In this document: positions 38,801 to 49,496 of the stretch, piece by piece | Position numbering within the stretch: position 1 is the first letter of the stretch | How the letters are laid out: every line of letters starts with the position of its first letter | Assembly (NCBI GenBank): GCA_018824405.1 | Contig: JAHJGO010000026.1 | Span: 124,001 to 188,000 of the forward strand | Reading direction: 5' to 3' | DNA: 64,000 bases | From: Gammaproteobacteria bacterium | GTDB lineage: Bacteria; Pseudomonadota; Gammaproteobacteria; Burkholderiales; Sulfuricellaceae | Notes under the pieces: generated by a model | What the model was told of the DNA's origin: nothing | Database searches by the model: none | What the model saw: the letters and a program-made list of their open reading frames with translations, nothing else | Position numbers and translations under genes: made by a program

Positions 38801-39801
38801 ATCATGAAGACCGCCTGCACATCCTGCGCAATGAGGTGGAAGTATTCAGCGAAAGCCGTGTGGATTTGCAGCGAGCCTGGTCGGAAACCACCTGTCAGTT
38901 ACAGAAACTGCGCGACAATCCGGAATGCGCGCAGCAGGAGTTCGACCGTATTCTCGATCAGACTGATACCGGACTGCAGGCGTCCCCCTCTTTTGATACC
39001 AACGACAACATTGCCGCGCCCTTCATTAGCAGCGGTATTCGCCCCGCTATGGCGATTTTGCGCGAGCAAGGTGTGAATGGTCAGGTGGAAATGGCTGCTG
39101 CCTTCGACCGTGCCGGTTTTACGGCGGTGGACGTGCACATGAGCGACATCATCGCCGGACGCGTTTCACTGCGGGATTTCAAAGGACTGGTGGCGTGCGG
39201 CGGTTTTTCCTATGGCGATGTGCTGGGGGCTGGGGAGGGTTGGGCCAAATCCATCCTGTTCAATGCCCGCGCCCGTGACGAGTTCGAGGCTTTTTTTCAA
39301 CGTGGCGATTCCTTCGCCCTCGGGGTTTGCAACGGCTGTCAGATGATGAGTAATCTGCACACGATTATTCCTGGTGCGGAAAACTGGCCCCATTTCGTAC
39401 GCAATAAGTCGGAGCAGTTCGAGGCGCGCTTTGTTATGGTGGAAGTGCCGGAGAACCCGTCACTATTTCTGGATGGTATGGCCGGTAGCCGTATGCCCAT
39501 CGTGGTTGCCCATGGTGAAGGTTATGCCGAGTTTGCTTCGGCTTCCGCCATGCAGAATGCACAAGTCGCATTGCGCTATATCGATCATCACGGCCAACCC
39601 GCGCAAAATTACCCTGCCAACCCGAACGGCTCGCCGCAAGGAATCACCGGCCTGACCACCCCGGATGGCCGCTTTACCATCATGATGCCTCATCCGGAAA
39701 GGGTATTCCGCGCTGTACAGCATTCCTGGCATCCCGATGGTTGGGGCGAAGAAGGGCCATGGCTGCGCATGTTCCGCAATGCACGAAAGTGGGTGGGCTA
39801 A
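35845..39801 (+). CDS. purL: Phosphoribosylformylglycinamidine synthase, large single-chain form
   Basis: PurL converts FGAR to FGAM in purine synthesis using glutamine and ATP. The 1318-residue single chain has the N-terminal PurS-like domain, the linker with [10 protein letters not shown], two AIRS-like ATP-binding halves ([26 protein letters not shown]), and the C-terminal glutamine amidotransferase with the nucleophile Cys in [12 protein letters not shown] and the His in [10 protein letters not shown] chose the ATG at 35845 because family members begin close to [14 protein letters not shown] 35833 is possible. Complete and unexceptional. Confidence 0.97.
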   Translation: MSRTTSLRGRNALSPFRYDKLMRSLVASAPAISHVYAEYWHFVATERALDASEHDRLAQILSYGPAVKEEQPEGDLLLVTPRFGTISPWSSKATDIARHCGLEMVERIERGIAFYVQKQDRSALMADEKSALLPLIHDRMTEMVLTDFAQAEKLFHHVEPQPLRVVDILGGGSSALEQANREWGLALSGDEIDYLVESFTRIGRNPTDVELMMFAQANSEHCRHKIFNADWVIDGKPQPHSLFGMIRNTHAKAPRGTVVAYSDNSSVIEGAEIARFYPDADGKRYRYVSEKTHILMKVETHNHPTAISPFPGAATGSGGEIRDEGATGTGSKPKAGLCGFSVSNLNIPGFTQPWEGSYGKPGRIVSALQIMLEGPIGAAAFNNEFGRPNLTGYFRTFEEEVSGEMRGYHKPIMLAGGVGNITDRHSFKGEVTPGALLIQLGGPGMLIGLGGGAASSMDTGANAENLDFDSVQRGNPEMQRRAQEVIDRCWQMGATNPILSIHDVGAGGISNALPELVHGSNRGGRFRLRDVPSEEPGMSPMQIWSNESQERYVLAIEPESLETFAAMCERERCPFAVIGEATVEQQLVVEDDHFGNKPVDMDMNVLLGKPPRMTRNVAHAQRSLAAFDVEKLELKDAAYRVLRLPTVGDKTFLISIGDRTVGGFTARDQFVGPWQVPVADVAVTTMGYDTYIGEAFAMGERTPLALLDAPASGRMAIGEAVTNIAAALIDDIGDIKLSANWMVAAGHPGEDAALYDTVHAVGMEFCPELGVSIPVGKDSMSMKSVWEEDGIKKSVTSPLSLIITAFAPTPDARRTLTPQLRADVGDTDLILIDLGRGRARLGGSALAQVYGGVGNDAPDVLVAGHLKAFFEAVQKLNRDGKIVAYHDRSDGGLFASLCEMMFAGHVGVTLDIDELCYEQIRSDVEENGNAEPEIPAGSYSSRIFGVLFNEELGAVLQVRRADTPVVMQTFFDAGMRSEFHVIGSINHEDRLHILRNEVEVFSESRVDLQRAWSETTCQLQKLRDNPECAQQEFDRILDQTDTGLQASPSFDTNDNIAAPFISSGIRPAMAILREQGVNGQVEMAAAFDRAGFTAVDVHMSDIIAGRVSLRDFKGLVACGGFSYGDVLGAGEGWAKSILFNARARDEFEAFFQRGDSFALGVCNGCQMMSNLHTIIPGAENWPHFVRNKSEQFEARFVMVEVPENPSLFLDGMAGSRMPIVVAHGEGYAEFASASAMQNAQVALRYIDHHGQPAQNYPANPNGSPQGITGLTTPDGRFTIMMPHPERVFRAVQHSWHPDGWGEEGPWLRMFRNARKWVG

Positions 39802-39833
39802 AAGTGACGCCGAGCAGGCGATTAAGGTTTTCG

Positions 39834-39862
39834 TTGTATTGTCGCCGACTTCTCCGTATAAT
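39834..39862 (+). promoter_or_regulatory. Promoter of tRNA-Val
   Basis: TTGTAT (39834-39839) and a perfect TATAAT (39857-39862) with a 17-bp spacer lie 12 bases before the tRNA 5' end. Confidence 0.75.
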
Positions 39863-39874
39863 TCGGCCACCCTT

Positions 39875-39951
39875 AGGCGCGTAGCTCAGCTGGTTAGAGC
39901 ATCACCTTGACATGGTGGGGGTCGTTGGTTCGAGTCCAATCGCGCCTACCA
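39875..39951 (+). tRNA. tRNA-Val (GAC)
   Basis: A 77-base cloverleaf with encoded CCA: acceptor AGGCGCG pairs with CGCGCCT, D-arm GCTCAGCTGGTTAGAGC, anticodon loop TTGACAT giving GAC, T-arm with GTTCGAGTC. The anticodon stem starts with a T-G pair. A terminator follows before thrS. Confidence 0.97.
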
Positions 39952-39960
39952 GCTTTTCCT

Positions 39961-39985
39961 AAAATGCGGCCATGCCGCATTTTTT
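39961..39985 (+). terminator. Intrinsic terminator after tRNA-Val
   Basis: A perfect 10-bp stem AAAATGCGGC / GCCGCATTTT with a 3-base loop and a tract of six T, nine bases after the tRNA. It lies only 20 bases before the thrS ATG, so thrS would need read-through or a promoter within this interval. Confidence 0.88.
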
Positions 39986-40004
39986 GTTTCCGGACTTTAT
40001 TTTT

Positions 40005-41921
40005 ATGCCTGTTATTCGTTTACCTGATGGTTCCGAGCGCAAGTTTGATCAAGCGGTGACGGTGGCCGAGGTGGCTGCCAATATTGGTGCTGGTCTGGCG
40101 CGCGTGGCGCTGGCCGGCAAGGTCAATGGGAAATTGGTGGATACCTCCTTTCTGATCGAAAACGATGCCGAACTGGCAATCGTGACCGACAAGGATGCGG
40201 AAGGTCAGGATGTGATCCGTCATTCTGCTGCGCACTTGCTGGCTCAGGCAGTCAAGTCTCTGTTCCCGGAAGCGCAGGTCACGATTGGGCCAGTGATTGA
40301 GGACGGTTTTTTCTACGATTTTTCCTACAAGCGCCCGTTTACGCCGGAAGATTTGCAGGCTATCGAGAAAAAGATGGCGGAAATCGTCAAGGCCGATCTG
40401 AAAGTCGAGCGCAAGGTTTTGTCGCGTTCCGATGCAATCAGCTTTTTCAAGAATCTGGGCGAGCATTACAAAGCACAGATCATTGAATCCATTCCCAGTG
40501 AAGAAGATCTTTCGCTCTACACCCAGGGCGATTTTACAGACCTGTGCCGTGGCCCGCATGTGCCTTCGACTGGCAAACTCAAGGTATTCAAGCTGATGAA
40601 AGTGGCCGGCGCCTATTGGCGTGGCGACTCAAAAAACGAAATGCTGCAACGTATTTACGGTACGGCATGGGCAAAAAAAGAAGATCAGGAAGCCTATCTG
40701 CATCGCCTTGAAGAAGCCGAAAAGCGCGACCATCGCAAAATTGGCAAGATGCAGGATCTGTTTCACATGCAGGATGAGGCGCCAGGCATGGTGTTCTGGC
40801 ACCCCAAGGGCTGGGCGATGTGGCAGGTGATCGAACAGTACATGAGGCAGGCGTATCTGGATAACGGATACAAGGAAATCCGCTGCCCTCAAATCATCGA
40901 TCGAGTGCTATGGGAAAAGTCGGGTCATTGGGAGCATTTCAAGGCGGGCATGTTTACCACGGAGTCGGAAAAACACGAATATGCGATCAAGCCGATGAAT
41001 TGTCCCGGCCATGTTCAGGTATTCAATTCCGACCTGCGTTCTTATCGTGAGCTGCCGCTGCGCTACGGTGAGTTTGGATCGTGTCATCGCAACGAACCCT
41101 CTGGCGGGCTACATGGATTGATGCGGGTGCGCGGCTTTGTGCAGGACGATGGCCACATCTTTTGTACTGAAGCACAGATTGAATCCGAGGTGACTGCTTT
41201 CAACACTCAGGTATTGAAGGTTTATAAGGACTTTGGTTTTCACAATGTGGCGGTGAAGTTGGCGCTCCGGCCTGAAGGCAGGGTTGGTTCTGACGAGATA
41301 TGGGATAAGTCAGAAGATGCCTTGCGCGCTGCCTTGCGTGCATCTGGCATGACGTGGGACGAGTTGCCGGGTGAAGGTGCTTTCTATGGCCCGAAAATCG
41401 AGTTTCACATCAAGGACGCTATTGGCCGCTCCTGGCAGTGCGGTACGATACAAGTTGACTTCTCCATGCCGGGCCGTCTGGGTGCTGAGTTTGTCGATGA
41501 AGATAATACGCGCAAGGTTCCGGTGATGTTGCATCGGGCGATGCTGGGCTCTCTAGAGCGTTTCATCGGTATTCTGGTCGAGAACCATGCTGGAGCACTG
41601 CCGCTTTGGCTGGCGCCAGTCCAGTTGGCTATACTGAATATCTCAGAGTCCCAGGCTGAATATGCAACCCAAGTCGCAGAAGAACTCAAGAAAAATGGTT
41701 TCCGTGTTCATCCGGACTTGAGAAATGAGAAGATTACCTATAAAATTCGCGAACATAGCATGCAGAGGCTGCCCTATCTCCTGGTTGTAGGGGATAAGGA
41801 AGTGGCTTCTAACCTAGTTGCCGTGCGGACCCGTACAGGCGAAGACCTTGGCCAGATGACGCTGGAAGCGTTACTGGAGCGGTTATCCAGGGATCTGGCC
41901 GAAAAGGGTAGCGCGGCATAG
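40005..41921 (+). CDS. thrS: Threonyl-tRNA synthetase
   Basis: ThrRS charges tRNA-Thr and edits mischarged Ser. The 638-residue protein has an N-terminal TGS domain ([13 protein letters not shown]), the editing domain with [11 protein letters not shown] and [10 protein letters not shown], the class II core with the zinc-ligand motif [10 protein letters not shown], motif 2 [16 protein letters not shown], motif 3 around [15 protein letters not shown], and an anticodon-binding domain. The ATG at 40005 matches the family start; a frame extension to 39972 crosses the terminator and is rejected. The Shine-Dalgarno is poor. It heads the thrS-infC-rpmI-rplT-pheS-pheT-ihfA-merR group. Confidence 0.97.
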   Translation: MPVIRLPDGSERKFDQAVTVAEVAANIGAGLARVALAGKVNGKLVDTSFLIENDAELAIVTDKDAEGQDVIRHSAAHLLAQAVKSLFPEAQVTIGPVIEDGFFYDFSYKRPFTPEDLQAIEKKMAEIVKADLKVERKVLSRSDAISFFKNLGEHYKAQIIESIPSEEDLSLYTQGDFTDLCRGPHVPSTGKLKVFKLMKVAGAYWRGDSKNEMLQRIYGTAWAKKEDQEAYLHRLEEAEKRDHRKIGKMQDLFHMQDEAPGMVFWHPKGWAMWQVIEQYMRQAYLDNGYKEIRCPQIIDRVLWEKSGHWEHFKAGMFTTESEKHEYAIKPMNCPGHVQVFNSDLRSYRELPLRYGEFGSCHRNEPSGGLHGLMRVRGFVQDDGHIFCTEAQIESEVTAFNTQVLKVYKDFGFHNVAVKLALRPEGRVGSDEIWDKSEDALRAALRASGMTWDELPGEGAFYGPKIEFHIKDAIGRSWQCGTIQVDFSMPGRLGAEFVDEDNTRKVPVMLHRAMLGSLERFIGILVENHAGALPLWLAPVQLAILNISESQAEYATQVAEELKKNGFRVHPDLRNEKITYKIREHSMQRLPYLLVVGDKEVASNLVAVRTRTGEDLGQMTLEALLERLSRDLAEKGSAA

Positions 41922-41948
41922 TTTTTTAATTGATTTGGAGATTTAGCT

Positions 41949-42467
41949 ATCGCTCAGGGAAAAGAAAGCCGGATCAACGGTGAAATCACCGCTCAGGAAG
42001 TCCGGTTGGTGGGTGTTGAAGGAGAGCCGCTCGGCATCGTAAGTTTGTCCACTGCCATGCAGATGGCGGAAGATGCGGAGATTGATCTGGTCGAGATCGC
42101 GCCTACAGCGCAACCGCCAGTTTGTCGCTTGATGGATTATGGAAAATTCAAATACAGCGAGAGCAAGAAACAGCACGAAGCCAAGCTGAAGCAGAAGCAG
42201 ATCCAGGTCAAGGAAATTAAATTCCGCCCGGGAACCGACGAGGGGGACTATCAGGTCAAGTTGCGCAATCTGATTCGCTTTCTCGAAGAGGGCGACAAGA
42301 CGAAAATTACCCTGCGTTTTCGCGGGCGTGAAATTACCCATCAGGAACTGGGGATGCGCCTCCTGAAACGGGTGGAGGCCGATCTGGCCGAGCACGGTGT
42401 GGTCGAACAGTTTCCCAAAATGGAAGGCCGTCAGATGGTGATGGTGCTTTCGCCGAAGAAAAAGTAG
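41949..42467 (+). CDS. infC: Translation initiation factor IF-3, ATC start codon
   Basis: IF-3 binds the 30S subunit, checks start-codon pairing and blocks early 50S joining. The family N-terminus (AlaGlnGly..[16 protein letters not shown]) lies upstream of any ATG, GTG or TTG; the only fitting start is ATC at 41949, seven bases after GGAGA. infC genes are known for AUU/AUC starts, which IF-3 itself discriminates against, giving autoregulation. The 172-residue protein has the N-domain, the Lys-rich linker helix and the C-domain ending [10 protein letters not shown]. It is 27 bases after thrS. Confidence 0.96.
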   Translation: MAQGKESRINGEITAQEVRLVGVEGEPLGIVSLSTAMQMAEDAEIDLVEIAPTAQPPVCRLMDYGKFKYSESKKQHEAKLKQKQIQVKEIKFRPGTDEGDYQVKLRNLIRFLEEGDKTKITLRFRGREITHQELGMRLLKRVEADLAEHGVVEQFPKMEGRQMVMVLSPKKK

Positions 42468-42568
42468 CAAACAGATACCCTTAATCGGGTAGAACAAGTG
42501 GTATCCAGGCCAACAAGTGTCTCCGTCGGGGAACGCCCAGATCCATGTTATAAAACTAGGAGTTGTAA
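42468..42568 (+). promoter_or_regulatory. Leader before rpmI, possible L20-binding region
   Basis: The 101-base spacer between infC and rpmI contains a small hairpin (TACCC-TTAATC-GGGTA, 42476-42491) and other G-rich stretches. In E. coli L20 represses rpmI-rplT by binding this region. The position fits, but I could not confirm the pseudoknot. Confidence 0.35.
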
Positions 42569-42766
42569 ATGCCTAAGATGAAAACCAAGAGCGGCGCCAA
42601 AAAGCGTTTCAATGCTCTGGGTGGTGGTGGCGTCAAGCGCACCCATTCCCACTTGCGTCATATTCTGACCAAGAAAACCACCAAACGTAAACGCCAGTTG
42701 CGCGGCACGACCATGGTTGCAGAAAGCAACATGCGCCAGGTTCGCGCCATGATGCCGTACGCATAA
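42569..42766 (+). CDS. rpmI: 50S ribosomal protein L35
   Basis: The 65-residue, very basic protein starts [14 protein letters not shown], the standard L35 N-terminus, and lies between infC and rplT as in most bacteria. The Shine-Dalgarno AGGAG is good. The sequence is complete and of normal length. Confidence 0.98.
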   Translation: MPKMKTKSGAKKRFNALGGGGVKRTHSHLRHILTKKTTKRKRQLRGTTMVAESNMRQVRAMMPYA

Positions 42767-42778
42767 GGAGACCGTAAA

Positions 42779-43138
42779 ATGCCAAGAGTAAAACGTGGTG
42801 TAACGGCTCGCGCCCGTCACAAAAAAGTATTGGACATGGCCAAGGGTTACCGCGGCCGCCGCAAGAACGTCTATCGCGTCGCCAAAGAAGCGGTGATGAA
42901 GGCGGGGCAATATGCCTACCGTGACCGTCGTCAGCGCAAACGTCAGTTCCGTGCTCTGTGGATTGTCCGTATCAACGCAGCAGCTCGCGAACTGGGCATG
43001 ACGTATAGCGTGTTCATCAACGGCCTCAAAAAGGCTGCGATTGATATGGACCGCAAAGTGCTGGCCGACCTGGCCGTGTTCGACAAGCCTGCATTTGCCA
43101 GGATTGCCGAACAAGCTAAAGCCAGCCTCAGCGCTTAA
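42779..43138 (+). CDS. rplT: 50S ribosomal protein L20
   Basis: A 119-residue basic protein beginning [16 protein letters not shown], the L20 signature, with the family C-terminus. L20 is needed for early 50S assembly and represses its own operon in E. coli. It is 12 bases after rpmI with AAGGAG before the ATG, and is followed by a strong terminator-like hairpin. Confidence 0.98.
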   Translation: MPRVKRGVTARARHKKVLDMAKGYRGRRKNVYRVAKEAVMKAGQYAYRDRRQRKRQFRALWIVRINAAARELGMTYSVFINGLKKAAIDMDRKVLADLAVFDKPAFARIAEQAKASLSA

Positions 43139-43150
43139 GCAGCAAAACCT

Positions 43151-43178
43151 AAAAAAGGAGGCTCAGGCCTCCTTTTTT
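43151..43178 (+). terminator. Terminator (or attenuator) between rplT and pheS
   Basis: A perfect 12-bp stem AAAAAAGGAGGC / GCCTCCTTTTTT with a 4-base loop follows rplT by 12 bases. It may end the ribosomal-protein transcript or attenuate transcription into pheST, as a leader does in E. coli; no Phe-rich leader peptide was recognised here. Confidence 0.9.
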
Positions 43179-43184
43179 ATTTGA

Positions 43185-44198
<1,014 letters not shown>

Positions 44199-44286
44199 TT
44201 GACCCATGGGGAATACGGTGAGCAGGGAGACGCCTCCACAGCTCGAAAACCCGTTGTGACCCGTGTTCTCGGTGTTAATAAAAGAT

Positions 44287-46647
44287 ATGAAATTCTCGGA
44301 AAACTGGTTACGAACTTACGTTAATCCCGCTCTTGATAGCGATCAACTGGCCCATGCCCTGACCATGGCCGGCCTTGAAGTGGAAGGACTGGAGTCCGTA
44401 GCGCCTGCATTTGAAAATATCGTGGTAGCGGAAGTGCTGTCACTGGAAAAGCATCCAAACGCCGATCGACTTAATGTATGCCTGGTCAATGTAGGTACGC
44501 CTGAGCCGTTGCAAATCGTTTGCGGCGCCGCAAATGTTCATGCTGGCGCACGTGTGCCATGTGCCCGGGTCGGTGCCGAGTTGCCAGGCATTTCGATCAA
44601 GCAGGCCAAGGTCAGGGGTGTGGAATCTTTCGGCATGCTCTGTTCCGCCAAGGAACTGGGTCTGGCAGAGGAAAGCAGTGGACTGATGCTATTGCCTGCC
44701 GATGCGCCTGTTGGCGTTTCTATTCGCAGCTACCTTGAACTCGACGACCATTTGTTCACGCTCAAGCTGACACCCAACCGTAGCGATTGCCTCGGGATGC
44801 TTGGGGTGGCGCGCGAAGTGGCGGCCGTGACCGGATCAAGACTCGAGCGGGGCCAGAATTTTGAGCCTGTTAAGGCCACTGTAGCCGATAAGCTGGAAAT
44901 TGACGTGGCGGAATCTACCGCCTGCCCGCGCTATTGCGGCAGAGTGATGCGTGGAGTAAACCTGACAGCGACCACGCCTGACTGGATGGTCCGTCGCCTG
45001 GAACGTTCCGATGTGCGAAGCATTAATTCCATAGTGGATATTACAAACTACGTCATGCTGGAATTGGGGCAGCCGCTGCATGCCTTTGATCTGGCCAGGC
45101 TCAAGGGGGGCATTCAAGTACGCTTTGCCCGTCCTGGGGAACAATTGACACTGCTTAACCAGCAGAACGTAAAGCTGGACCCGGATATGCTGGTGATCGC
45201 CGATGAATCGGCTGCTCTGGCCTTGGCAGGGGTCATGGGAGGAGAAAGTAGCGCAGTATCAGATGGTACAACAGATATTTTTCTTGAGAGTGCATATTTC
45301 AATCCCGATGTAATTGCCGGAAAAGCGCGTCGTCTGGGTCTGTCAACAGATTCCTCCTATCGTTTTGAGCGTGGTGTGGACTTTGCTGCTACCCGTACTG
45401 CTCTGGAGCGAGCCGCTGAATTGATTCAACAGATCTGCGGCGGCGATGCAGGTGAAGTAACAGAAATGATCGGAAAATTGCCTCAACGTGAAGCCATCGT
45501 GTTACGCGCCGATCGTGCGAGGCGGGTGCTTGGCATCGATCTGGGTGTGGATACGATTTCATCGATTCTGCAACGTTTGGACTTCAAATTTACTGAATTG
45601 AATGGCGTTTTTCGTGTGATACCGCCAAGTTATCGCTTTGACTTGTCTATTGAGGTGGATTTGATTGAGGAACTGGCCAGATTGCACGGCTATGATCATA
45701 TTCCTGCCTTACCACCGTGTAGCACACTGAGTTTGCTCCCTCAAGACGAGTCGTTGCAGGGGCTGGGCCAAATTCGCCAGTTGCTGATTGCCCGTGACTA
45801 TCAGGAAGTGGTGACCTACAGTTTTGTAGACAAAGAATGGGAAGCTGATCTGGCCGGAAACGAAACCCCAGTTGTGCTGCAGAACCCCATTGCGAGTCAG
45901 CTTGGTGTGATGCGATCCACGTTGTTTGGAGGCCTGCTGGATGTGTTGCGATTTAATCTCAACCGCAAGCATGAGCGGGTAAGAATATTTGAAGTCGGTC
46001 GCTGTTTTGCTGCAGGCGAGAGCGGCTATGCTCAGCCGCAGCGCGTTGCTGCCTTGAGTTTCGGCAGCGTAAAAGCGGAGCAGTGGGGCGAGACTTTGCG
46101 TCATGCTGATTACTTTGACATCAAGTCGGATCTCGAAGCGCTGTGCTATCCAATTGAACTCGGCTTCGTGGCGGCAACTCATCCAGCGCTTCACCCCGGG
46201 CAATCGGCCAAGATACTGCTGAACGAAGAACCAGTTGGCTGGATTGGGGTTTTGCATCCGCGCTGGCAGCAGAAATACGACCTGCCTCAGTCGGCGGTCA
46301 TGTTCGAAATCGATCTTGCTGCACTGATGCAGCGAAAAATACCTGTATTTAGCGAAATTTCCAAATTTCCCACTGTCAGGCGTGACTTGGCCGTTGTTGT
46401 CGATGATGCCGTAAATGTTCAAGAATTGCTGGATGGCATGAGAAAACATCTTCCTGTGATGGTTACAGATCTCAAGTTGTTTGACGTATATCGTGGCAAA
46501 GGTATTGATTTAGGTAAAAAAAGTCTTGCATTCAAGGTGCTGATGCAAGATACTCAGAAAACGTTAACTGATGATGAAGTTGAAACGGTAATGGCAAATA
46601 TCAAGGATATTCTTGCTACGCGTTTCAATGCAACACTCCGAGTTTGA
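44287..46647 (+). CDS. pheT: Phenylalanyl-tRNA synthetase beta subunit
   Basis: The 786-residue product starts MKFSENWLRTYVNP, the family N-terminus. It contains the tRNA-binding EMAP/OB fold (residues ~40-150; HPNADRLNVCLVNVG), the B3/B4 editing domain, B5, the catalytic-like core and a C-terminal ferredoxin-fold anticodon domain (FPTVRRDLAVVVDD). An upstream in-frame start at 44263 is rejected on homology. It lies ten bases before ihfA. Confidence 0.97.
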   Translation: MKFSENWLRTYVNPALDSDQLAHALTMAGLEVEGLESVAPAFENIVVAEVLSLEKHPNADRLNVCLVNVGTPEPLQIVCGAANVHAGARVPCARVGAELPGISIKQAKVRGVESFGMLCSAKELGLAEESSGLMLLPADAPVGVSIRSYLELDDHLFTLKLTPNRSDCLGMLGVAREVAAVTGSRLERGQNFEPVKATVADKLEIDVAESTACPRYCGRVMRGVNLTATTPDWMVRRLERSDVRSINSIVDITNYVMLELGQPLHAFDLARLKGGIQVRFARPGEQLTLLNQQNVKLDPDMLVIADESAALALAGVMGGESSAVSDGTTDIFLESAYFNPDVIAGKARRLGLSTDSSYRFERGVDFAATRTALERAAELIQQICGGDAGEVTEMIGKLPQREAIVLRADRARRVLGIDLGVDTISSILQRLDFKFTELNGVFRVIPPSYRFDLSIEVDLIEELARLHGYDHIPALPPCSTLSLLPQDESLQGLGQIRQLLIARDYQEVVTYSFVDKEWEADLAGNETPVVLQNPIASQLGVMRSTLFGGLLDVLRFNLNRKHERVRIFEVGRCFAAGESGYAQPQRVAALSFGSVKAEQWGETLRHADYFDIKSDLEALCYPIELGFVAATHPALHPGQSAKILLNEEPVGWIGVLHPRWQQKYDLPQSAVMFEIDLAALMQRKIPVFSEISKFPTVRRDLAVVVDDAVNVQELLDGMRKHLPVMVTDLKLFDVYRGKGIDLGKKSLAFKVLMQDTQKTLTDDEVETVMANIKDILATRFNATLRV

Positions 46648-46657
46648 GGAATAATTG

Positions 46658-46966
46658 ATGACGCTCACCAAAGCAGAACTGGCAGATATGCTGTTTGAAC
46701 ATGTCGGCCTGAACAAGCGTGAAGCAAAAGACATGGTCGAATCTTTTTTTGAAGAAATTCGCATGGCGCTGGAAAGTGGGGATGGCGTGAAACTTTCCGG
46801 TTTTGGCAATTTCGAATTACGTGACAAGCCACAACGTCCAGGCCGTAACCCAAAAACCGGCGAAGAAATTCCAATTACTGCTCGGCGTGTCGTTACATTT
46901 CATGCCAGCCAAAAACTCAAAGCATTAGTGGAAGAGTCATATGCAGGAACCAGCGTCCAAAGCTGA
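46658..46966 (+). CDS. ihfA: Integration host factor alpha subunit
   Basis: A 102-residue HU/IHF-family DNA-bending protein with the IHF-alpha features [33 protein letters not shown] and [13 protein letters not shown] is a heterodimer with IhfB. The ATG at 46658 has a good Shine-Dalgarno (GAGGA). It lies at its conserved place behind pheT and overlaps the merR-type gene by 26 bases. Confidence 0.97.
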   Translation: MTLTKAELADMLFEHVGLNKREAKDMVESFFEEIRMALESGDGVKLSGFGNFELRDKPQRPGRNPKTGEEIPITARRVVTFHASQKLKALVEESYAGTSVQS

Positions 46967-47330
46967 GCTTCCTCCTATCCCTGCGAAACGCTACTTCACC
47001 ATTGGCGAAGTAAGCGAGCTATGTGGCGTAAAGCCACATGTGCTTCGCTACTGGGAGCAGGAGTTTACCCAGCTCAAGCCAGTGAAGCGGCGTGGTAATC
47101 GCCGATATTACCAACACCATGAAGTGTTGCTGATCCGCCGAATTCGCGATCTGCTGTATGAGCAGGGGTTTACCATTAGCGGAGCTCGTAACCGCCTGGA
47201 TGAATCGCCTGTTATCAAAAATGAAATTGCCGACGAGAAGAAAACTGCAGTTCATGCGTTATCTTCCGATTGTAATCTTGCGCATATCCGCAGCGAAATT
47301 AAAAGCGTTCTGGAATTGCTGCGCAACTAG
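46941..47330 (+). CDS. MerR-family transcriptional regulator
   Basis: The 129-residue protein has an N-terminal MerR winged helix ([25 protein letters not shown], given in parts: [25 protein letters not shown]; residues ~18-42) and the wing RRGNRRYY. Its C-terminal dimerisation helix lacks the metal-binding cysteines of MerR/CueR. It is the small MerR protein that follows ihfA in many beta- and gammaproteobacteria; its targets are unknown. It overlaps ihfA by 26 bases. Confidence 0.9.
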   Translation: MQEPASKAELPPIPAKRYFTIGEVSELCGVKPHVLRYWEQEFTQLKPVKRRGNRRYYQHHEVLLIRRIRDLLYEQGFTISGARNRLDESPVIKNEIADEKKTAVHALSSDCNLAHIRSEIKSVLELLRN

Positions 47331-47350
47331 CCAGCATTGTCCTTTTTGGC

Positions 47351-47356
47351 TATAAT
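47351..47356 (+). promoter_or_regulatory. -10 box upstream of tRNA-Pro(GGG)
   Basis: A perfect TATAAT lies 10 bases before the tRNA 5' end; the -35 region (TAGCCA at 17 bp) is poor. Confidence 0.5.
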
Positions 47357-47363
47357 TGCGGCC

Positions 47364-47442
<79 letters not shown>

Positions 47443-47446
47443 GAAT

Positions 47447-47480
47447 AAAATGGGTTAGGCTTAAATGTCTAACCCATTTT
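47447..47480 (+). terminator. Terminator after tRNA-Pro(GGG)
   Basis: A 14-bp stem (AAAATGGGTTAGGC / GTCTAACCCATTTT, one G-T pair) with a 6-base loop and a T-rich tail. It is convergent with tadA and may serve both strands. Confidence 0.9.
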
Positions 47481-47491
47481 TATTTCTTGAA

Positions 47492-48058
47492 TCAGGTTTT
47501 CGTTATTGATCGCGACTGATCCAATAGCATTTCAGGAACAGGCATGCACTGTTCATTCAGCCTGTTTTTTTCGGCTTTATGTAGCCTGCGCCGGTCAGCA
47601 AAGAAATCCGATAGCAATTTTCCACATTGAGCAGCCTGGATGCCTCCCGTGACCTTGGTGTGATGATTCAGTCGCTGCTCCAGGAAAAGGTTGGTAATGC
47701 TTCCGCAGGCACCGGTTTTCGGGTCATTGGCGCCGTAGAACAAATGTCTGATGCGGGCATGCATGATTGCCCCGGCACACATCACGCATGGTTCGAGGGT
47801 TACATATAAATCGCAGTCTACAAGACGATAGTTTTCAAGGTGTTGCGCTGCATCACGCAGGGCTCGAATTTCGGCATGGGCACTGGGGTCGTGTTGGCTG
47901 ATTGGCGCATTGAAACCGCGGCCAATAATCTGATTTTTATAGACAATAATAGCGCCAACAGGCACCTCTCCGAGTGTCGCCCCCTGACTAGCAAGCTCAA
48001 GTGCCTGAGCCATAAATGAATCTAATTGTTCTGGAGAGTGATCATCTGTCATATACAT
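47492..48058 (-). CDS. tadA: tRNA adenosine(34) deaminase
   Basis: TadA converts A34 to inosine in tRNA-Arg(ACG). The 188-residue protein has the cytidine-deaminase zinc motif: His61-Ala-Glu63 (SAHAEI) and Pro90-Cys91-Val-Met-Cys94. It also has a C-terminal extension of about 25 residues beyond the usual core. Starts at 48058 and 48052 (M3) are both possible; no clear Shine-Dalgarno. Confidence 0.93.
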   Translation of the reverse strand: MYMTDDHSPEQLDSFMAQALELASQGATLGEVPVGAIIVYKNQIIGRGFNAPISQHDPSAHAEIRALRDAAQHLENYRLVDCDLYVTLEPCVMCAGAIMHARIRHLFYGANDPKTGACGSITNLFLEQRLNHHTKVTGGIQAAQCGKLLSDFFADRRRLHKAEKNRLNEQCMPVPEMLLDQSRSITKT

Positions 48059-48156
48059 GGATAAGTTTGCTTTTTGTCACCATATTTTAAATCTATTCAT
48101 AAATGGTGATTTATGATTGAATACACGGTCTAGATTAACACAAGCATGGGATAAGC

Positions 48157-49050
48157 ATGGCGGATCGCCGATTACAGGTTTTCTATACGGTTGCCAAGCA
48201 ACTCAGTTTTACCAAGGCAGCAGAACTGTTGTTTATGACTCAGCCTGCCGTGACATTTCAAGTCAAGCAGCTGGAAGAACATTTTAATACGCGTTTGTTC
48301 GAACGCAGCCACAGCAAGATATCCCTTACACCCGCTGGTGACCTGGTTCTCGAATATGCAGAGCGGATTCTTGATCTGACGGCAGAGATGGAAACCCGAA
48401 TGGGTGAGATGACGGGACAGATCAGTGGAATTCTGATGCTGGGAGCCAGCACCACAATCGCAGAGTACATGTTGCCGCGGAAACTGGGAGATTTCAAGGC
48501 TCGTTATCCTCAGGTTCAGGCACGCTTGACGGTTGCCAATTCAGACACGATCGAAAGCAGGGTTGCGGACCATACTCTGGATGTTGGCCTGATCGAAGCG
48601 CCATCGCACCACCCACAATTGAAAAGCATTGTGTGTTGCGAAGATGAGCTGGTCATGATTTGTTCGCCCCAGCATCCTTTAGGCAAACTGTCTGAAATTG
48701 CGCCCGCACAGTTGGCTGAGCAACCCTATATCAGTCGTGAATCGGGATCAGGCACACGCAATGTGGTGGATGATTATTTCCGTCAGGCTAATGTTTCCCC
48801 GGATGACCTTCATATTGTGATGGAACTTGGCAGTCTCGAATCGATAAAGGGCGCGGTGGAGGCGGGCTTGGGCGTTGCCATTGTGTCGCGCTCGACCATC
48901 CTGAAGGAGCTCAAGCTCGGCGATCTGGTGGCCGTTTCACTCAATCCTCCACTGATTCGCCCATTGTCAGTTGTATATGCGGATGGAAAATTCCGCTCAC
49001 GCCTGCTACAGGCATTTCTGGATTATGCCGTAGATAGACTAAAAGATTAA
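48157..49050 (+). CDS. LysR-family transcriptional regulator
   Basis: The 297-residue protein has an N-terminal LysR winged helix-turn-helix (residues ~1-60; SFTKAAELLFMTQPAVTFQV) and a C-terminal effector-binding domain of the CysL/CbbR-like kind (LMLGASTTIAEYMLPRKLG; GLIEAPSHHP). The ligand and targets are unknown; tadA is divergent and the next gene downstream is a hypothetical 34 bases away, so either may be regulated. Confidence 0.9.
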   Translation: MADRRLQVFYTVAKQLSFTKAAELLFMTQPAVTFQVKQLEEHFNTRLFERSHSKISLTPAGDLVLEYAERILDLTAEMETRMGEMTGQISGILMLGASTTIAEYMLPRKLGDFKARYPQVQARLTVANSDTIESRVADHTLDVGLIEAPSHHPQLKSIVCCEDELVMICSPQHPLGKLSEIAPAQLAEQPYISRESGSGTRNVVDDYFRQANVSPDDLHIVMELGSLESIKGAVEAGLGVAIVSRSTILKELKLGDLVAVSLNPPLIRPLSVVYADGKFRSRLLQAFLDYAVDRLKD

Positions 49051-49084
49051 AATAACCATCTAAGCAATAGATTATAAATAACAA

Positions 49085-49468
49085 ATGCTAATACGCGGCG
49101 GCGCCTCCCTGAAACCCCAGGAACAAAAAGTGCTTAAATTATTTCGCTCATTGAGTGATGTGCAGCGGCAGACTGCGACATCATTCATGGAATTTCTGCT
49201 AAGTCAGGGCGAGGCTGCGACTACCAAGCAACCGCTGCAGCCTGATCTGATTCCTCGTCCGGAGAAGGAGAGTGTGGTCAAGGCAATCAAGCGTCTGCGA
49301 GCGACTTATCACATGCTGGATCAGAACAAACTGTTTAATGAAACGTCCCAGCATATGACTTCTCATCTGCTGCATGGAAAATCTGCAGCACAGGTGATAG
49401 ACGAGATTGAGGTGATGTTTGCACAGCATTATCAGCGCTATCTTGATGATACTGCGGGTGATACATAA
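49085..49468 (+). CDS. Conserved-looking small helical protein, unknown function
   Basis: A 127-residue, mostly helical and soluble protein without signal peptide or membrane segment. It opens KPQEQKVLKLFRSLSDVQRQTATSF and has an amphipathic C-terminal half (SAAQVIDEIEVMFAQHYQRYL). I recognise no domain. It follows the LysR gene by 34 bases and is probably in the same transcript. The Shine-Dalgarno is weak, so the start is uncertain. Confidence 0.65.
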   Translation: MLIRGGASLKPQEQKVLKLFRSLSDVQRQTATSFMEFLLSQGEAATTKQPLQPDLIPRPEKESVVKAIKRLRATYHMLDQNKLFNETSQHMTSHLLHGKSAAQVIDEIEVMFAQHYQRYLDDTAGDT

Positions 49469-49496
49469 ATCGGTTTAAGCAATTCCTGCTTGCAGG

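Noticed and set aside
37486-38820. 444-residue minus-strand open frame
   Set aside because: It lies antisense inside purL and results from its GC-rich codon pattern; no family features.
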